Origin: Priapulus caudatus
Lineage: Eukaryota > Priapulida > Priapulimorpha > Priapulimorphida > Priapulidae
Length of the DNA stretch: 21,546 nt
Direction: 5' to 3'
Assembly (NCBI RefSeq): GCF_000485595.1
Contig: NW_014577077.1
Span: forward strand, 330,697 to 352,242
Every line of letters begins with the position of its first letter. The first letter of the stretch is position 1. The notes below the pieces were generated by a model. It worked only from the letters and a program-made list of their open reading frames with translations, ran no database searches and had not been told where the DNA came from. Below, in pieces: positions 1-9,476 of the stretch. The position numbers and the translations under genes are program-made.

Positions 1-78
<78 letters not shown>

Positions 79-120
79 CGCGCGCGTGTGCGTGTGTGTA
101 TGTGTGTGTGTGTGTGTGTG
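1..120. repeat. (TC)n then (TG/CG)n microsatellite at the window edge
   Basis: Pure TC dinucleotides run to about position 69 and then switch to TG, with short CGCGCG and GTGCGTG interruptions, up to 120. The same order (TC-rich, then TG, then CGTG) precedes the second copy of the large duplication at about 6900-7025, so this tract is the left end of copy 1. It touches the window boundary, so its true length is unknown. Confidence 0.97.
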
Positions 121-1105
121 TAGCGCATATAGGCAAGGAGGTATGAAGTGAGTGCGAAACAAGTGAAATACCACATAGTTTGATTAGTAGCGCGATATTC
201 GCTGCGGCAGTTGTTACAGCCGACATTTGTCCGAGGACGACGAAGCCTTTACCCGTGATGCGTACGACATGTCTATTTATAACGGCTAGACGTACATCCA
301 TACTATCGTCGACTGATTGAGAAGCAGTGCGATTCTTTATACACCGGCTGACAAGAAATACGACGTGAGTCGCTCGTACCGCCTTCTTCGATCATTCATC
401 CTCATTAAAACGTATAATATATAGTCACATGCGGAATTAAAGTGTTACTGAATGGCTGAGGTGACGTGAAGCAGGGTCACTGATGGGTGGCGGCGGCGGC
501 TGCGCTGCTGCTGCTACAGTAACTATGCTCATTATGTTTCATTGTAATCAGTGCTAAATACATGTGATTTATGTATGCATTTATATACATGTGTAGTAAT
601 CGTTTGATTCTTCTTTAAAATTAAAATATTTTGTGCTAAATGATCCCCCTTGACTCTCTTTACAATATCAATATTCTTTACCAAAGGGTCCCCCTTAGTC
701 TCTACCAGGAAGAGTATAGGCCCCCTCAAAATCGTAGGCCCATGCCAACTGGCCCACCTGCCCCTCCCTCTGTTCTGGCCTGTATATAGACTATTACTTA
801 CTATAGACGCTGTCTACTACTAGACTACACTCTAACTCAGTAGATAATAGTAATTATCAGTCTTAACAAGTTACAGTCATGCCTGCAGACATTTTTTATG
901 CCTAATACAAATTTTTTATGGTCATCACCTATTATATAAACTATTATAACCTATTATAGACAACACATTAATTTAGAATATGTACACAATAAAATGTGGG
1001 AAAATAAGAGTAGACTACTCACATTTCCCAGCTGCTCCTTGCTCTATCAACTATCATGCAGCTGTATACCTGTACCAGAGTAGAGCTAGAGTGACGTAGG
1101 CCATT

Positions 1106-1526
1106 CGGGGGCGTCTGGCGGATACACCCACCACTGAATTATTCTGGCAGTGGCCATTCACAATACCTGAGGCTATGCCGGACATTTTCTAATGGGTGCC
1201 AGAAGGTTTCCTTTCCAGCTAATCTAGCTCAATTTTGGGGTATCGGTTTTTTAGCTCTGGCGCATGCGCCCCACCACTAAAAAATTCTGGCAGTGTCCAT
1301 TCCTGATACCTGGGACCATGCCAAACATTTTCCAATAGGTTTCATGGGGTTTCCTCTCCAGCTAATCTAGCCCAATTTTGGGGTGCCTTTCAAATGACCC
1401 CACTGACCACACCCACCAGCGGCTGCCCGCCAGACTTACATTTCCTTACATGGGTATGTACACGAATCATTGCTATATGCATGAAAATTGGTTTCCTTTC
1501 CAGCTAGGCTGACCCCCCTGGGCTCC
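1106..1526 (+). repeat. Modular ~143-bp tandem repeat (units A-B-C), copy 1
   Basis: Two related units of 143 bp lie head to tail, followed by a more diverged third module. Units A and B share the blocks ccaccact, ggcagtg(g/t)ccattc, a central cattttc box, tttcc(t/a)ctccagctaat-like sequence and the closing caattttgggg, which ends at 1240 and again at 1383. Module C (about 1384-1526) keeps only the ttccagcta end block. The period is not a multiple of three, so frames do not carry from unit to unit, which argues against a protein-repeat exon. Related copies lie at 8009-8707 (same strand, five modules) and 4760-5183 (opposite strand). The right boundary at gggctcc is set by where homology with the inverted copy stops. 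Confidence 0.85.
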
Positions 1527-2103
1527 TGCACTATATATCCTGCAATTACTGTTTGCCGGCTAACGTTCTGGCTTAAAATCGCGCTTTTGAGCACACCTCG
1601 AAGTGTACTGTACTGCACATCTTCCCATGATCGTGTGAGTAAGCGCAGCTGACAGTTGATGCATCAATGTCTTTGCCCGTATGCAAGCGTGCTAAATGTT
1701 ATTAGCATTATGCTGGAGCAATACTAATAATCTTGCTGATGCTGACAGCTTCATAAAGATGTGCTCTTACAAGCACACAGATACGGATCCGGATACTGAT
1801 TACACCACGATAGTAAACCTATTATATTTTGATGAGTATCTGATATATGTACTAGATCTGTACATTACATATATACATATTGCCCATTGATGATTATAGG
1901 GCGTGTGAACTCAGTATAGAGAAGCAGTGTAGTTTCCTGAAGCTCATAACATATACGCAAACGCCAGCATTCATAGTTTTTCCAAGATGCTCATATAATA
2001 TAGTGTAGTGCCGACTATTCTGCTATCTTCTGTTCTCATAGCATGATTATATAATAGCAGTCGCAGTCTTATATGCCGTCTTTATATAGTACGCTTGTAT
2101 GGA

Positions 2104-2260
2104 ATGCACGCACCCACACGCATGCGTGCACGCCCGCGCACACACACACGCACACACACACGCCCGCCCGCACGCACGCACACACGCACGCACGCACGCA
2201 CATATCCCTCTCGCTATCTCACTCCCTCTCTCGCACACGCGCGCTGCAACACACATCTTT

Positions 2261-2312
<52 letters not shown>

Positions 2313-2432
2313 TACTCTCACTCTCGCTTACACTGACACTGACAAAGAAACTGACACTTACACTTACACTGACACTGACACTGACACTGACACTGACACT
2401 GACACTGACACTGACACTGACACTGACACTGA
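2104..2432. repeat. Composite microsatellite: (CA/ACGC)n, (TCTCAC)n, (CACTGA)n
   Basis: Three different simple repeats follow one another. A CA/ACGC tract runs to about 2203. A TCTCAC hexamer array runs at about 2263-2328. A CACTGA hexamer array runs at about 2331-2432, broken by a gacaaagaaactgacac interruption that is also present in the second copy (9484-9510). Both hexamers are (YRYYRY-like) expansions sharing CACT, so one could have arisen from the other. Long frames through this tract code only for Ser-Val, Thr-Leu or Thr-Asp dipeptide runs and are artefacts. Confidence 0.95.
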
Positions 2433-3498
2433 CATCTCGTAGTTCGACAGCGTAGAAGTGGCAGCGTTGATAGCAGAGATAACCAGTAGACGTAGACGTA
2501 GTCACAGATTAGTTGTTTCACATGGACTTTTATTAGTAACTACACATACAAAATATATATATATACATAATACAGCCTATAGGCTACCATGCCTAGGCTC
2601 TGACTGACTACATACTGATAGTGTCTCTCTAAATCTTATATCTTCTCTCTTTCTTGCTTGTCAAATGCTGCTTACATATATGGGCTCAAACCCGGCTCTA
2701 GAAACTCGTCTGTCCAAAACCAGACCCTTGCGACAAGCAAGCGATGCCCGTTCGCAGGTGCGACATATCCCTATCACAAGGCGGATGCGGGAGGACGCGC
2801 CCGTCTATTGTCGTTTGCGCGCCGCGTCAACCACTCCTATACATGTAGATGCTCTAGGTGTGACGTGCTTAGCGTCACGTCCCGTTACCATCGCTTGCTG
2901 CATACAATACACGTATATCTTCACAAACGCTGCCTCTCTACTGGTAGTTTGCATCACCAATAATTAACTACTCATCTAAATTGAACCATGACTTCGGCTT
3001 CTTTTTACAATAACTCTTGCTGAGATTAAAACTGCCATCAGTGGGCTTCAGCCTGCAAATCCTCCCTGTTCTATACAGAAAGATCCAATTAAAACCATCA
3101 GCATACAGCTATCAAGCCAGCCAACGCGATATACGCGTACGTATAATTATATATGCACACATGGAGATAAAAACCGCATTACTTTGAATGCTAATCGTTT
3201 TCCGAATAAAAATTTGTTGCCATATTTTCATGAACGAAGTTCTTAGTAATAGGACTTAATTGAGTAGAAAAGCAAACATGTTAATTACTAAGTACTCTAA
3301 GCACTACATTTTTACTACAACCTGGGTGAGCGCGCATGACCTAAACATAGCCAACGATCACAGATGCTGAGGCGTACAGCTTCTAAGAAAACTATTAATT
3401 TGGCATTTTAGAGATCACACGCTATAGCGAGCTCTGATGTGTTCGCGTTTTTATTGTAATTTAGCAATGCGGTTAATGAGAGGGTTTATCGGCACTAC
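2433..3498. other. No gene seen; intergenic sequence
   Basis: After copy 1 the sequence becomes unique. A stretch of higher GC content at about 2690-2960 stays open in two forward frames at once (2658-2963 and 2665-2967). The peptides do not resemble a known family and no convincing splice context is visible, so I do not call a gene. The remainder is AT-rich. A 12-bp palindrome agcctataggct lies near 2573-2584. I see nothing else. Confidence 0.5.
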
Positions 3499-3631
3499 TT
3501 GCGTGATTACGAGTGCATGCTCTGGACATCATCCAAGAAAGACTCGCATCTTCCAAAGACCCGCCGCACAAATGAATCATGCCACATAGAAATCACCATC
3601 AGCAGCAAATGCGTGTACAGTAACGTCACAT

Positions 3632-3670
3632 CAAGAGCGTATAAAGAAGGGCTTCTTTATACGCTCTTGA
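3632..3670. mobile_element. 39-bp palindromic insertion between 6-bp direct repeats
   Basis: The arms 3631-3649 and 3652-3670 are perfectly complementary over 19 bp with only two bases (gg) between them. They start tcaagagcgtataaagaag. The hexamer tcacat lies immediately on the left (3626-3631) and on the right (3671-3676), as a target-site duplication would. A second, outer inverted pair, gtaacg (3620-3625) and cgttac (3683-3688), means that an older, longer and now imperfect hairpin is an alternative reading. The palindrome sits in the middle of an open frame (3499-3864) that I do not accept as a gene. Confidence 0.5.
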
Positions 3671-3902
3671 TCACATGTGATGCGTTACGAAAAACGTTAT
3701 CACATTGTTTATCTGATGAAAACAAACGAAAACGCAAGCTGATAGAACTGAATGAAGTTAAAACTATACTTATTTATGGACAAGTGCAATACACGCGCGT
3801 TCCGATGAGTGGTAAAGTTTACTGCAGGTTAAAGGCCGTATGTCATTACCGCAAAAACAAGTAAATCACTAAATGTAAGGTTAATTTCAATCTGGTAACA
3901 CA

Positions 3903-3922
3903 TAGACTTAATCTTGATTAAG
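3903..3922. mobile_element. 20-bp semi-palindromic insert between 9-bp direct repeats (tentative)
   Basis: The nonamer ggtaacaca occurs at 3894-3902 and again at 3923-3931. The 20 bp between them contain the 16-bp near-palindrome cttaatcttgattaag (3907-3922; 7-bp arms and two central bases), which abuts the right repeat. Four bases on the left (taga) are unpaired. The arrangement resembles the other palindromic inserts in this window, but it is shorter and less symmetric and could be chance in AT-rich DNA. Confidence 0.3.
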
Positions 3923-3931
3923 GGTAACACA

Positions 3932-4759
3932 ATTATATCAAAAAATAATTATCTTCACTTAATTAAAATTAATTAATTATTTAATTATTGGTCGACCAAG
4001 GCTAATCAGATCCCTGGAATTTGTAACAAACATCTACAACAGCCTGTATATATATAGCGAACATAAGACAGGCGTGCCTTTACATAATTGCTGCAATATA
4101 TAACCATGAAACATTTAAACTTATTATCTCTCAAATATATTATCATTATGTATTAAAAAAAGAATTAAATGAAGAGATTAATGCATTTAGAAAAATTGGG
4201 GTTCACCTGCTACTGGACTTATTGCTGGTTACTCCATCAAAATATACGAGTTTCTGCTGGTATAGGCTATAAAACAGTGCAATGGACAGCAAGCATGCGC
4301 CTGCATGCATTCCTGAGAATCGTAAAAAAAAACGAAAAGTGCTGCTCTAAAACAAGTTACCTGGTTACGTGACGTAAATTGCTCTAGACTAGACACGCAG
4401 ACAAAGGTTGCATAGTGTACAGACGCCATCTTATGAGATGCAAGATTCATGTGCTATTGATGATGACATATGTAAACAAATTTACTTTGAAATTCAGATC
4501 AGTGCACATATTGGTGAAAATAATGAGTATCTTATTAAGACACTCGCGTTTTATCGTATACGTGTTACGCAAGGAGTACCAGTAAGTATCAAAACGTTCG
4601 AGAAAATATGAGAACGGTTGGAAAGACGTGATATCCTTGCTGTAATTGTAGTATTTAATAAACGTTGATGAGTGGTGCGCAAATGTATGCAAATGATAGG
4701 TCATCGGAGACAGGTATTACAATACTCCGTTGATACTCCTAATCCGCACTATTAGACCG
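3932..4759. other. No gene seen; AT-rich intergenic sequence
   Basis: The stretch begins with repeated ttaattaa-type sequence (about 3958-3986) and is AT-rich throughout. Frames of up to about 85 codons occur on both strands (for example 4447-4704 reverse and 4229-4450 reverse), but they overlap one another on opposite strands and resemble nothing recognisable. No RNA gene or mobile-element end was found before the inverted modular repeat begins at 4760. Confidence 0.5.
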
Positions 4760-5183
4760 GGAGCCCAGGGGGGTCAGCCTAGTTGGAAAGGAAACCAATT
4801 TTCATGCATATAGCAATAATTCGTGTACATACCCATGTAAGGAAATGTAAGTCTGGCGGGCAGCCGCTGGTGGGTGTGGTCAGTGGGGTCATTTAAAAGG
4901 CACCCCAAAATTGAGCTAGATTAGCTGGAGAGGAACGCCCATGAAACCTATTGGAAAATGTTCGGCATGGTCCCAGGTATCAGGAATGGACACTGCCAGA
5001 ATATTTTAGTGATGGGGCGCATCCGCCAGACCTAAAAAACCGTTACCCCAAAATTGAGCTAGATAGGAAACCTTTTGGAACCCACTGGGAAATGTTCGGC
5101 TTAGTCTCAGGTATCGTGAATGGCCACTGCCAGAATAATTCAGTGGTTGGGTGTGCCCACCAGACGCCCCGAACTGCCCCCAC
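4760..5183 (-). repeat. Modular ~143-bp tandem repeat, inverted copy
   Basis: The reverse complement of this segment matches 1106-1526: module C first (4760 to about 4900), then B, then A. The shared block ccccaaaattgagctaga begins at 4903 and again at 5046, which gives the same 143-bp period. Beyond module A the match continues through gaactgcccccac. That string is missing at the left end of copy 1 but present at the internal unit junction in copy 2 (about 8279-8296). The true unit boundary therefore includes this G-rich string. Orientation is opposite to the other two copies, so the family is dispersed rather than only tandemly duplicated. Confidence 0.85.
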
Positions 5184-5213
5184 CCGGGCCTTCATTATTT
5201 AGATAGATTAGCT

Positions 5214-5234
5214 CAGAAGTAGATATCTACTTCT
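5214..5234. mobile_element. 21-bp palindromic insertion with 8-bp target duplication
   Basis: The octamer gattagct occurs at 5206-5213 and 5235-5242. The 21 bp between them are cagaagtagatatctactt followed by ct. With neighbouring bases the palindrome is perfect over 24 bp (5213-5236). The modular repeat family contains the uninterrupted string gattagctgga(a/g)agg, for example from about 4918 on this strand. That looks like the empty target, and sequence resembling the family (ggaga...aggaaacc) resumes after the right octamer. If so, this is an insertion with duplicated target and not merely a chance palindrome. If the duplication is counted as 7 bp, the insert becomes a perfect 22-bp palindrome starting CAG and ending CTG. 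Confidence 0.6.
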
Positions 5235-5242
5235 GATTAGCT

Positions 5243-5991
5243 GGAGATCGAGGAAACCACTGATCCATCGGTCAGCTTTGCTTCTCTACCTTTTTTTTTC
5301 ATGTTGTTAATTTGCAGAATAGAATCTTTCAACAAATCTCGAATGTACAACACATTGATTTGATGAAACAACATTATTCCCTTATATAAAGCACTTCTTC
5401 TCAACACTTTCATTTCTCATATACAGTGTATCAAGTAGTCACAGTGGTTATATATACAGTATAGTCCACTGCAGCGACCCCACTTAAGTGGGACTAATAA
5501 TGCGAAGGAAGAAAAAGAAGAAGTGTCTTCAAAATCACAAGAAAAATCACCTGAACAGTTTCTCTCATGAAGCCATACGGCAAATAAATAAAAATAAAAA
5601 TATTACTCACAAGGTCGACCATCATCACAAGGTATTAACACAAAGGTATTTTATTTCTATAAAATGAAACATCATATGGCATACATTTACAATTCCAAAT
5701 CACATTATTGCCTCCCAATTTAGCAATCCAGTAATTAAAATCCATTTTAATAATCAACTATCAAATTTAGTTCAAACCATCATGTTTTATGTCATTTATC
5801 ATATTTGATCTTAACTTTAACCCCCCTTGCAGACCCCCAGAAAAAGTGAAAGTACAAAGTTGTACCTAATTAAAGGTTCCAAACCCATGTAAATATCTAG
5901 AGCTACTATAGACCAAACTTTGATCGTAGCATCTATAAAATTTGTGTTCGCTACAAGAACGCCCGTCTTCCACCTCCACATCAGAGTCTCA
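5243..5991. other. No gene seen; contains a possible retroelement tail
   Basis: Mostly AT-rich unique sequence. At 5479-5492 there is a 14-bp palindrome cccacttaagtggg, flanked by tagtccac on the left and gtgggacta on the right, which can also pair. It is followed by taataatgcgaaggaag and an imperfect (gaa)n tail to about 5525. From memory, similar hairpin-plus-GAA-tail endings occur in repeats of marine invertebrates, possibly as the 3' end of a non-LTR element, but I cannot confirm the family. No coding sequence is seen upstream of it. Confidence 0.35.
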
Positions 5992-6249
5992 TCAACTCCA
6001 TGCTTCCGCCACGAATCGCTGCAGTACTTCCAACTCGGAATATCTAGCTGTCACGCATTCAACCTCCATGTCCCCCTGGGGGTTAATGACATTTGAAACT
6101 AAGCTCTCTGGTACGGTCGGACCTCGCAACCATGTTGGCTCATAGTGTCCCTTCAGAGACAACCCATAACGTGGTGCAACCGTCCCCAGGAGATGCTGTC
6201 CAGGCACGTGTCGCTCAACGCGGTAACAACGTGTTCGTCGTAGCCTCAT
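5992..6249 (-). CDS. Possible coding fragment or exon, unknown product (weak)
   Basis: I do not recognise this frame. It reads from ATG (6249-6247) to TGA (5992-5994), 85 codons, and stays open further upstream to about 6530, although beyond about 6306 it only translates CA-rich simple repeat. Unlike other frames here, the peptide has a mixed, protein-like composition with no single-residue runs: an Arg-rich start (LRRTRCYRVER), a Gly/Pro-containing middle (LSLKGHYEPTWLRGPTVPES) and an acidic, amphipathic end (ARYSELEVLQRFVAEAW). It could be a 3'-terminal exon or the end of a decayed transposable-element ORF. It lies next to GT/GC simple sequence, has no visible partner exons, and could still be chance. 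Confidence 0.2.
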   Translation of the reverse strand: MRLRRTRCYRVERHVPGQHLLGTVAPRYGLSLKGHYEPTWLRGPTVPESLVSNVINPQGDMEVECVTARYSELEVLQRFVAEAWS

Positions 6250-6306
6250 CTCTAGGGTGACGGAAAGTGCGGCTTGCGACGTTCCCAGTGGATTGGTGTG
6301 GGTGCG

Positions 6307-6680
6307 TGCGTGCGTGGCGTGTGCGTGAGTGCGTGCGTCGTGCTCGTGTGCGTGCCGGTGTGTGTGTGTGTGTGTGTTGTGTGTGTTGCGCGCGCGTGTG
6401 TGTGTGTGTGTGTGGTGTGGTGTGTGTGGTGCGCGCGCGCGCGCGTAAGGTACCCTGTGTTGTGTAAGGTGTGCGTGCGTGCGGCCGTGGCGCTCGTGCG
6501 TGCAGTGCTGGTGGTGTGTGGTGGGTGTGTGTTAGAGAGAGAGAGAGGGTGGCCGTGGCGGGCGTGTGCTGAGTGCGTGTGGCGGGCGTGTTGCGTGGTG
6601 TGTGTGTTTGTGTGTGGTGTGATTTGAGAGAAGAGAGAGCTGTTGCGTGTGGTGGCGGTGAGTGTGCGGCGGCGCGTGTG
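6307..6680. repeat. GT/GC-rich alternating purine-pyrimidine tract
   Basis: Nearly 400 bp of GTGCGTGC, (GT)n and (GC)n, including an uninterrupted GC alternation at 6431-6445 and a short (GA)n run at about 6535-6547. It is a prime candidate for left-handed (Z) DNA and also a likely sequencing and assembly trouble spot. The forward frames across it encode only Val/Cys/Arg-rich low-complexity peptides and are not genes. Confidence 0.9.
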
Positions 6681-6783
6681 AGTCTACTCTCTCTCTCTAT
6701 TCTCTACAATATCTCTATCTCTATCCTACTCTATCCTACTCATATCTGCTATCTCTCCCTCTCTCTCTCTCGCTCTGCTCTCT

Positions 6784-6828
<45 letters not shown>

Positions 6829-6851
6829 ATCCTACTCTATCTCATCTCTAT

Positions 6852-6897
<46 letters not shown>

Positions 6898-7025
6898 ATC
6901 TCTAATCTCCTCTCTCATCTAAATCTCTTCTCTCCTCTCTCTCTCTCTCGCGCGCCTCGCTCTAGTGCTGTGTGTGTGTGTGTGTGCGCAGCGCGAGCCG
7001 CGTGCGTGCGTGCGTGCGTGCGTGT
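6681..7025. repeat. TC-rich tract passing into (TG)n and (CGTG)n
   Basis: TC dinucleotides with scattered TCTCTA and TCCTAC interruptions fill about 6686-6950. They are followed by gcgcgcctcgctc, (TG)n at about 6968-6986 and (CGTG)n at about 7001-7024. The order mirrors positions 1-120, so this is the equivalent left margin of duplication copy 2. Because copy 1 is cut off by the window edge, how far left the homology extends cannot be judged. The frames through it encode Ser-Leu runs only. Confidence 0.92.
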
Positions 7026-9441
7026 TAGCGCATATAGGCAAGCAGGTATGAAGTGATGCGAAACAAGTGAAAACACATAGTCATTAGAAGCCCGCAGATC
7101 GGCTGCGGCAGTTGTTACAGCGCGACATTTGTCAGCGGGACGACGAAGCCTTACCGCGTGCAGGCGTACGACATGTCCATTTAAACGGCTAGACCGTACA
7201 TCCATACAATCGTCGACTGATTTGAGCAAGCAGTGCGATTTCGTAATACACCGTGACAAGAAATACGACCGTTGAGCGCTCACCGGCCTTCCCTCGATCA
7301 TTCATCCTCATTAAAACGTATAAATATAGTCACATGCTGGAATTTGAAAGGTACTGAATGGCGAGGTGACGTGAAGCAGGGTCCACTGATGGTGGCCGCA
7401 GGCGGCTGCGCTGCTGCCTGCTACAGTAAATAGCTCATTTGTTTCATTGTAATCAGTGCTAAATACATGTGATTTATGTATGCATTATATACATGTGTAG
7501 TAATCGTTTGATTCTTCTTTAAAATTAAAATATTTCTGGTGCAATGATCCCCCTTGACTCTCTTTACAATATCAATATTCTTTACAAAGGGTCCCCCTTA
7601 GTCTCTACCAGGAAGAGTATAGGCCCCCTCAAAATCGTAGGCCCATGGCCAGAGCTGCCGCCACCTGCCCTCCCTCTGTTCTGGCCTGTATAAGACTATT
7701 ACTTACTATAGACGCGTCTACTACTAGACTACACTCTAACTCAGTACGATAATAGCATTATCAGTCTAACAAGTTACAGTCATGCCTGCAGACATTTTTA
7801 TGCCTAATACAAATTTTTATGGTCATCACCTATTATATAAACTATTATACCTATTATAGACAACACATTAATTTAGAATATGTACACAATAAAATGTGGG
7901 AAAATAAGAAGTAGACTACTCAACATTCCAGCTGCTCCTTGCTCTATCAACTATCATGCAGCCTGTATACCTGTACCAGAGTAGAGCTAGAGTGACGTTA
8001 GGCCATTCGGGGCGTCTGCGGATACACCCACCACTGAATTATTCTGGCAGTGGCCATTCACAATACCTGAGGCTATGCCGGACATTTCCTAATGGTGCCG
8101 AAGGTTCCTTTCCAGCTAATCTAAGCTAAATTTGGGGTATCGGTTTTTTAGGTCTGGCGCATGCGCCCCACCACTAAAAAATTCGGCAGTGTCCATTCCT
8201 GATACCTGGGACCATGCCAAACATTTTCCAATAGGTATCATGGGGGTTCCTCTCCAGCTAATCTAGCCCAATTTTGGGAGTGGGGGCAGTTGGGGGCGTC
8301 TGGTGGATACACCCACCACTGAATTATTTCTGCAGTGGCCATTCACGATTACCTGGGACTATTGCTGAACATTTTCAATGGGTGCCAGAAGGTTTCCTTT
8401 CCAGCTAATCTAGCTCAATTTTGGGGTATCGGTTTTTAGCTCTGCGCATGCGCCCCACCACTAAAAAAATTCTGGCAGTGTCCATTCCTGATACTGGGAC
8501 CATGCCGAACATTTTCCAATAGGTTTCATGAGGTTTCCTCTCCAGCTATCTAGCCCAATTTTGGGGTGCCTTTCAAATGACCCCACTGACCACACCCACC
8601 AGCGGCTGCCGCCAGACTTACATTTCCTTACATGGAGTACACGAATCATTGCTATATGCATGAAAATTGTGGTTTCCTTTCCAGCTAGGCTGCACCCCCT
8701 GGGCTCCTGCACTATATACCTGCAATTACTGTTTGCCGGCTAACGTTCTGGCTTAAAATCGCGCGCTTTGAGCACACTCGAAGTGTACTGTACTGCACAT
8801 CTTCCCATGATCGTGTGAGTAAGCGCAGCTGACAGTTGATGCATCAATGTCTTTGCCCGTATGCAAGCGTGCTAAATGTTATTTAGCATTATGCTGGAGC
8901 AATACTAATAATCTTGCTGATGCTGACAGCTTCATAAAGATGTGCTCTTACAAGCACACAGATACGGATCCGATACTGCATTACACCACGATAGGTAACC
9001 TATTATATTTGATGAGTATCTGATATATGTACTAGATCTGTACATTACATATATACATATGTGCCCATTGATGATGTATAGGGCGTGGAACTCAGTATAG
9101 AGAAGCAGTGTAGTTTCCTGAAGCTCATAACATACCCAAACGCCAGCATTCATAGTTTTTCCAAGATGCTCATATATAGTGTAGTGCCGACTATTCTGCT
9201 ATTTCTGTTCTCATAGCATGATTATATAAAGCAGTCGCAGTCTTATATGCCGTCTTTATATAGTACGCCTTGTATGGAATGCACGCACCACACGCATGCG
9301 TGGCACGCCCGCGCGCACACACACAGCACACACACACGCCGAGCGCCGCACGCACGCGCACACGCACGCACGCACGCACACCATCCCTCTCGCTATCTCA
9401 CTCCCTCTTCTCGCACACGCGCGCTGCAAACACACATCTTT

Positions 9442-9476
<35 letters not shown>

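Larger units (their letters stand above)
1..2432 (+). repeat. Large direct duplication, copy 1 (left end truncated by the window)
   Basis: The non-repetitive part, about 121-2103, matches 7026-9278 in the same orientation and order. Landmarks seen in both copies are the start tagcgcatataggcaag (121 and 7026), the CGG/CTG-rich stretch near 490-515, the modular repeat at 1106-1526, and the shared microsatellite string at the end. Differences are mostly single-base gains or losses, many in homopolymers (for example runs of six T against five T near 891 and 911). Both ends lie inside simple repeats: TC/TG on the left and the CACTGA hexamer on the right. No coding region is recognisable. The longest frame outside simple sequence, 532-729 on the reverse strand, resembles no family I know. 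Confidence 0.93.

Noticed and set aside
1106-1526. Modular repeat as a CRISPR array or a repeat-protein exon
   Set aside because: Units are 143 bp and contiguous without spacers, the genome is eukaryotic, and the period is not divisible by three.
2047-2505. Open frames of up to 152 codons on both strands across the composite microsatellite
   Set aside because: They translate only simple repeats (Ser-Val, Thr-Leu and Thr-Asp runs) and are open in several frames on both strands at once.
3499-3864. Forward frame of 121 codons
   Set aside because: It is crossed by the 39-bp palindromic insertion and its flanking repeats, shows no recognisable motif, and does not begin with ATG.
6267-7301. Frames of 66-128 codons over the GT/GC and TC tracts
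   Set aside because: Low-complexity peptides (Val/Cys/Arg or Ser/Leu). The reverse frame at 6915-7301 also runs into duplication copy 2, and the matching part of copy 1 is interrupted by stops.
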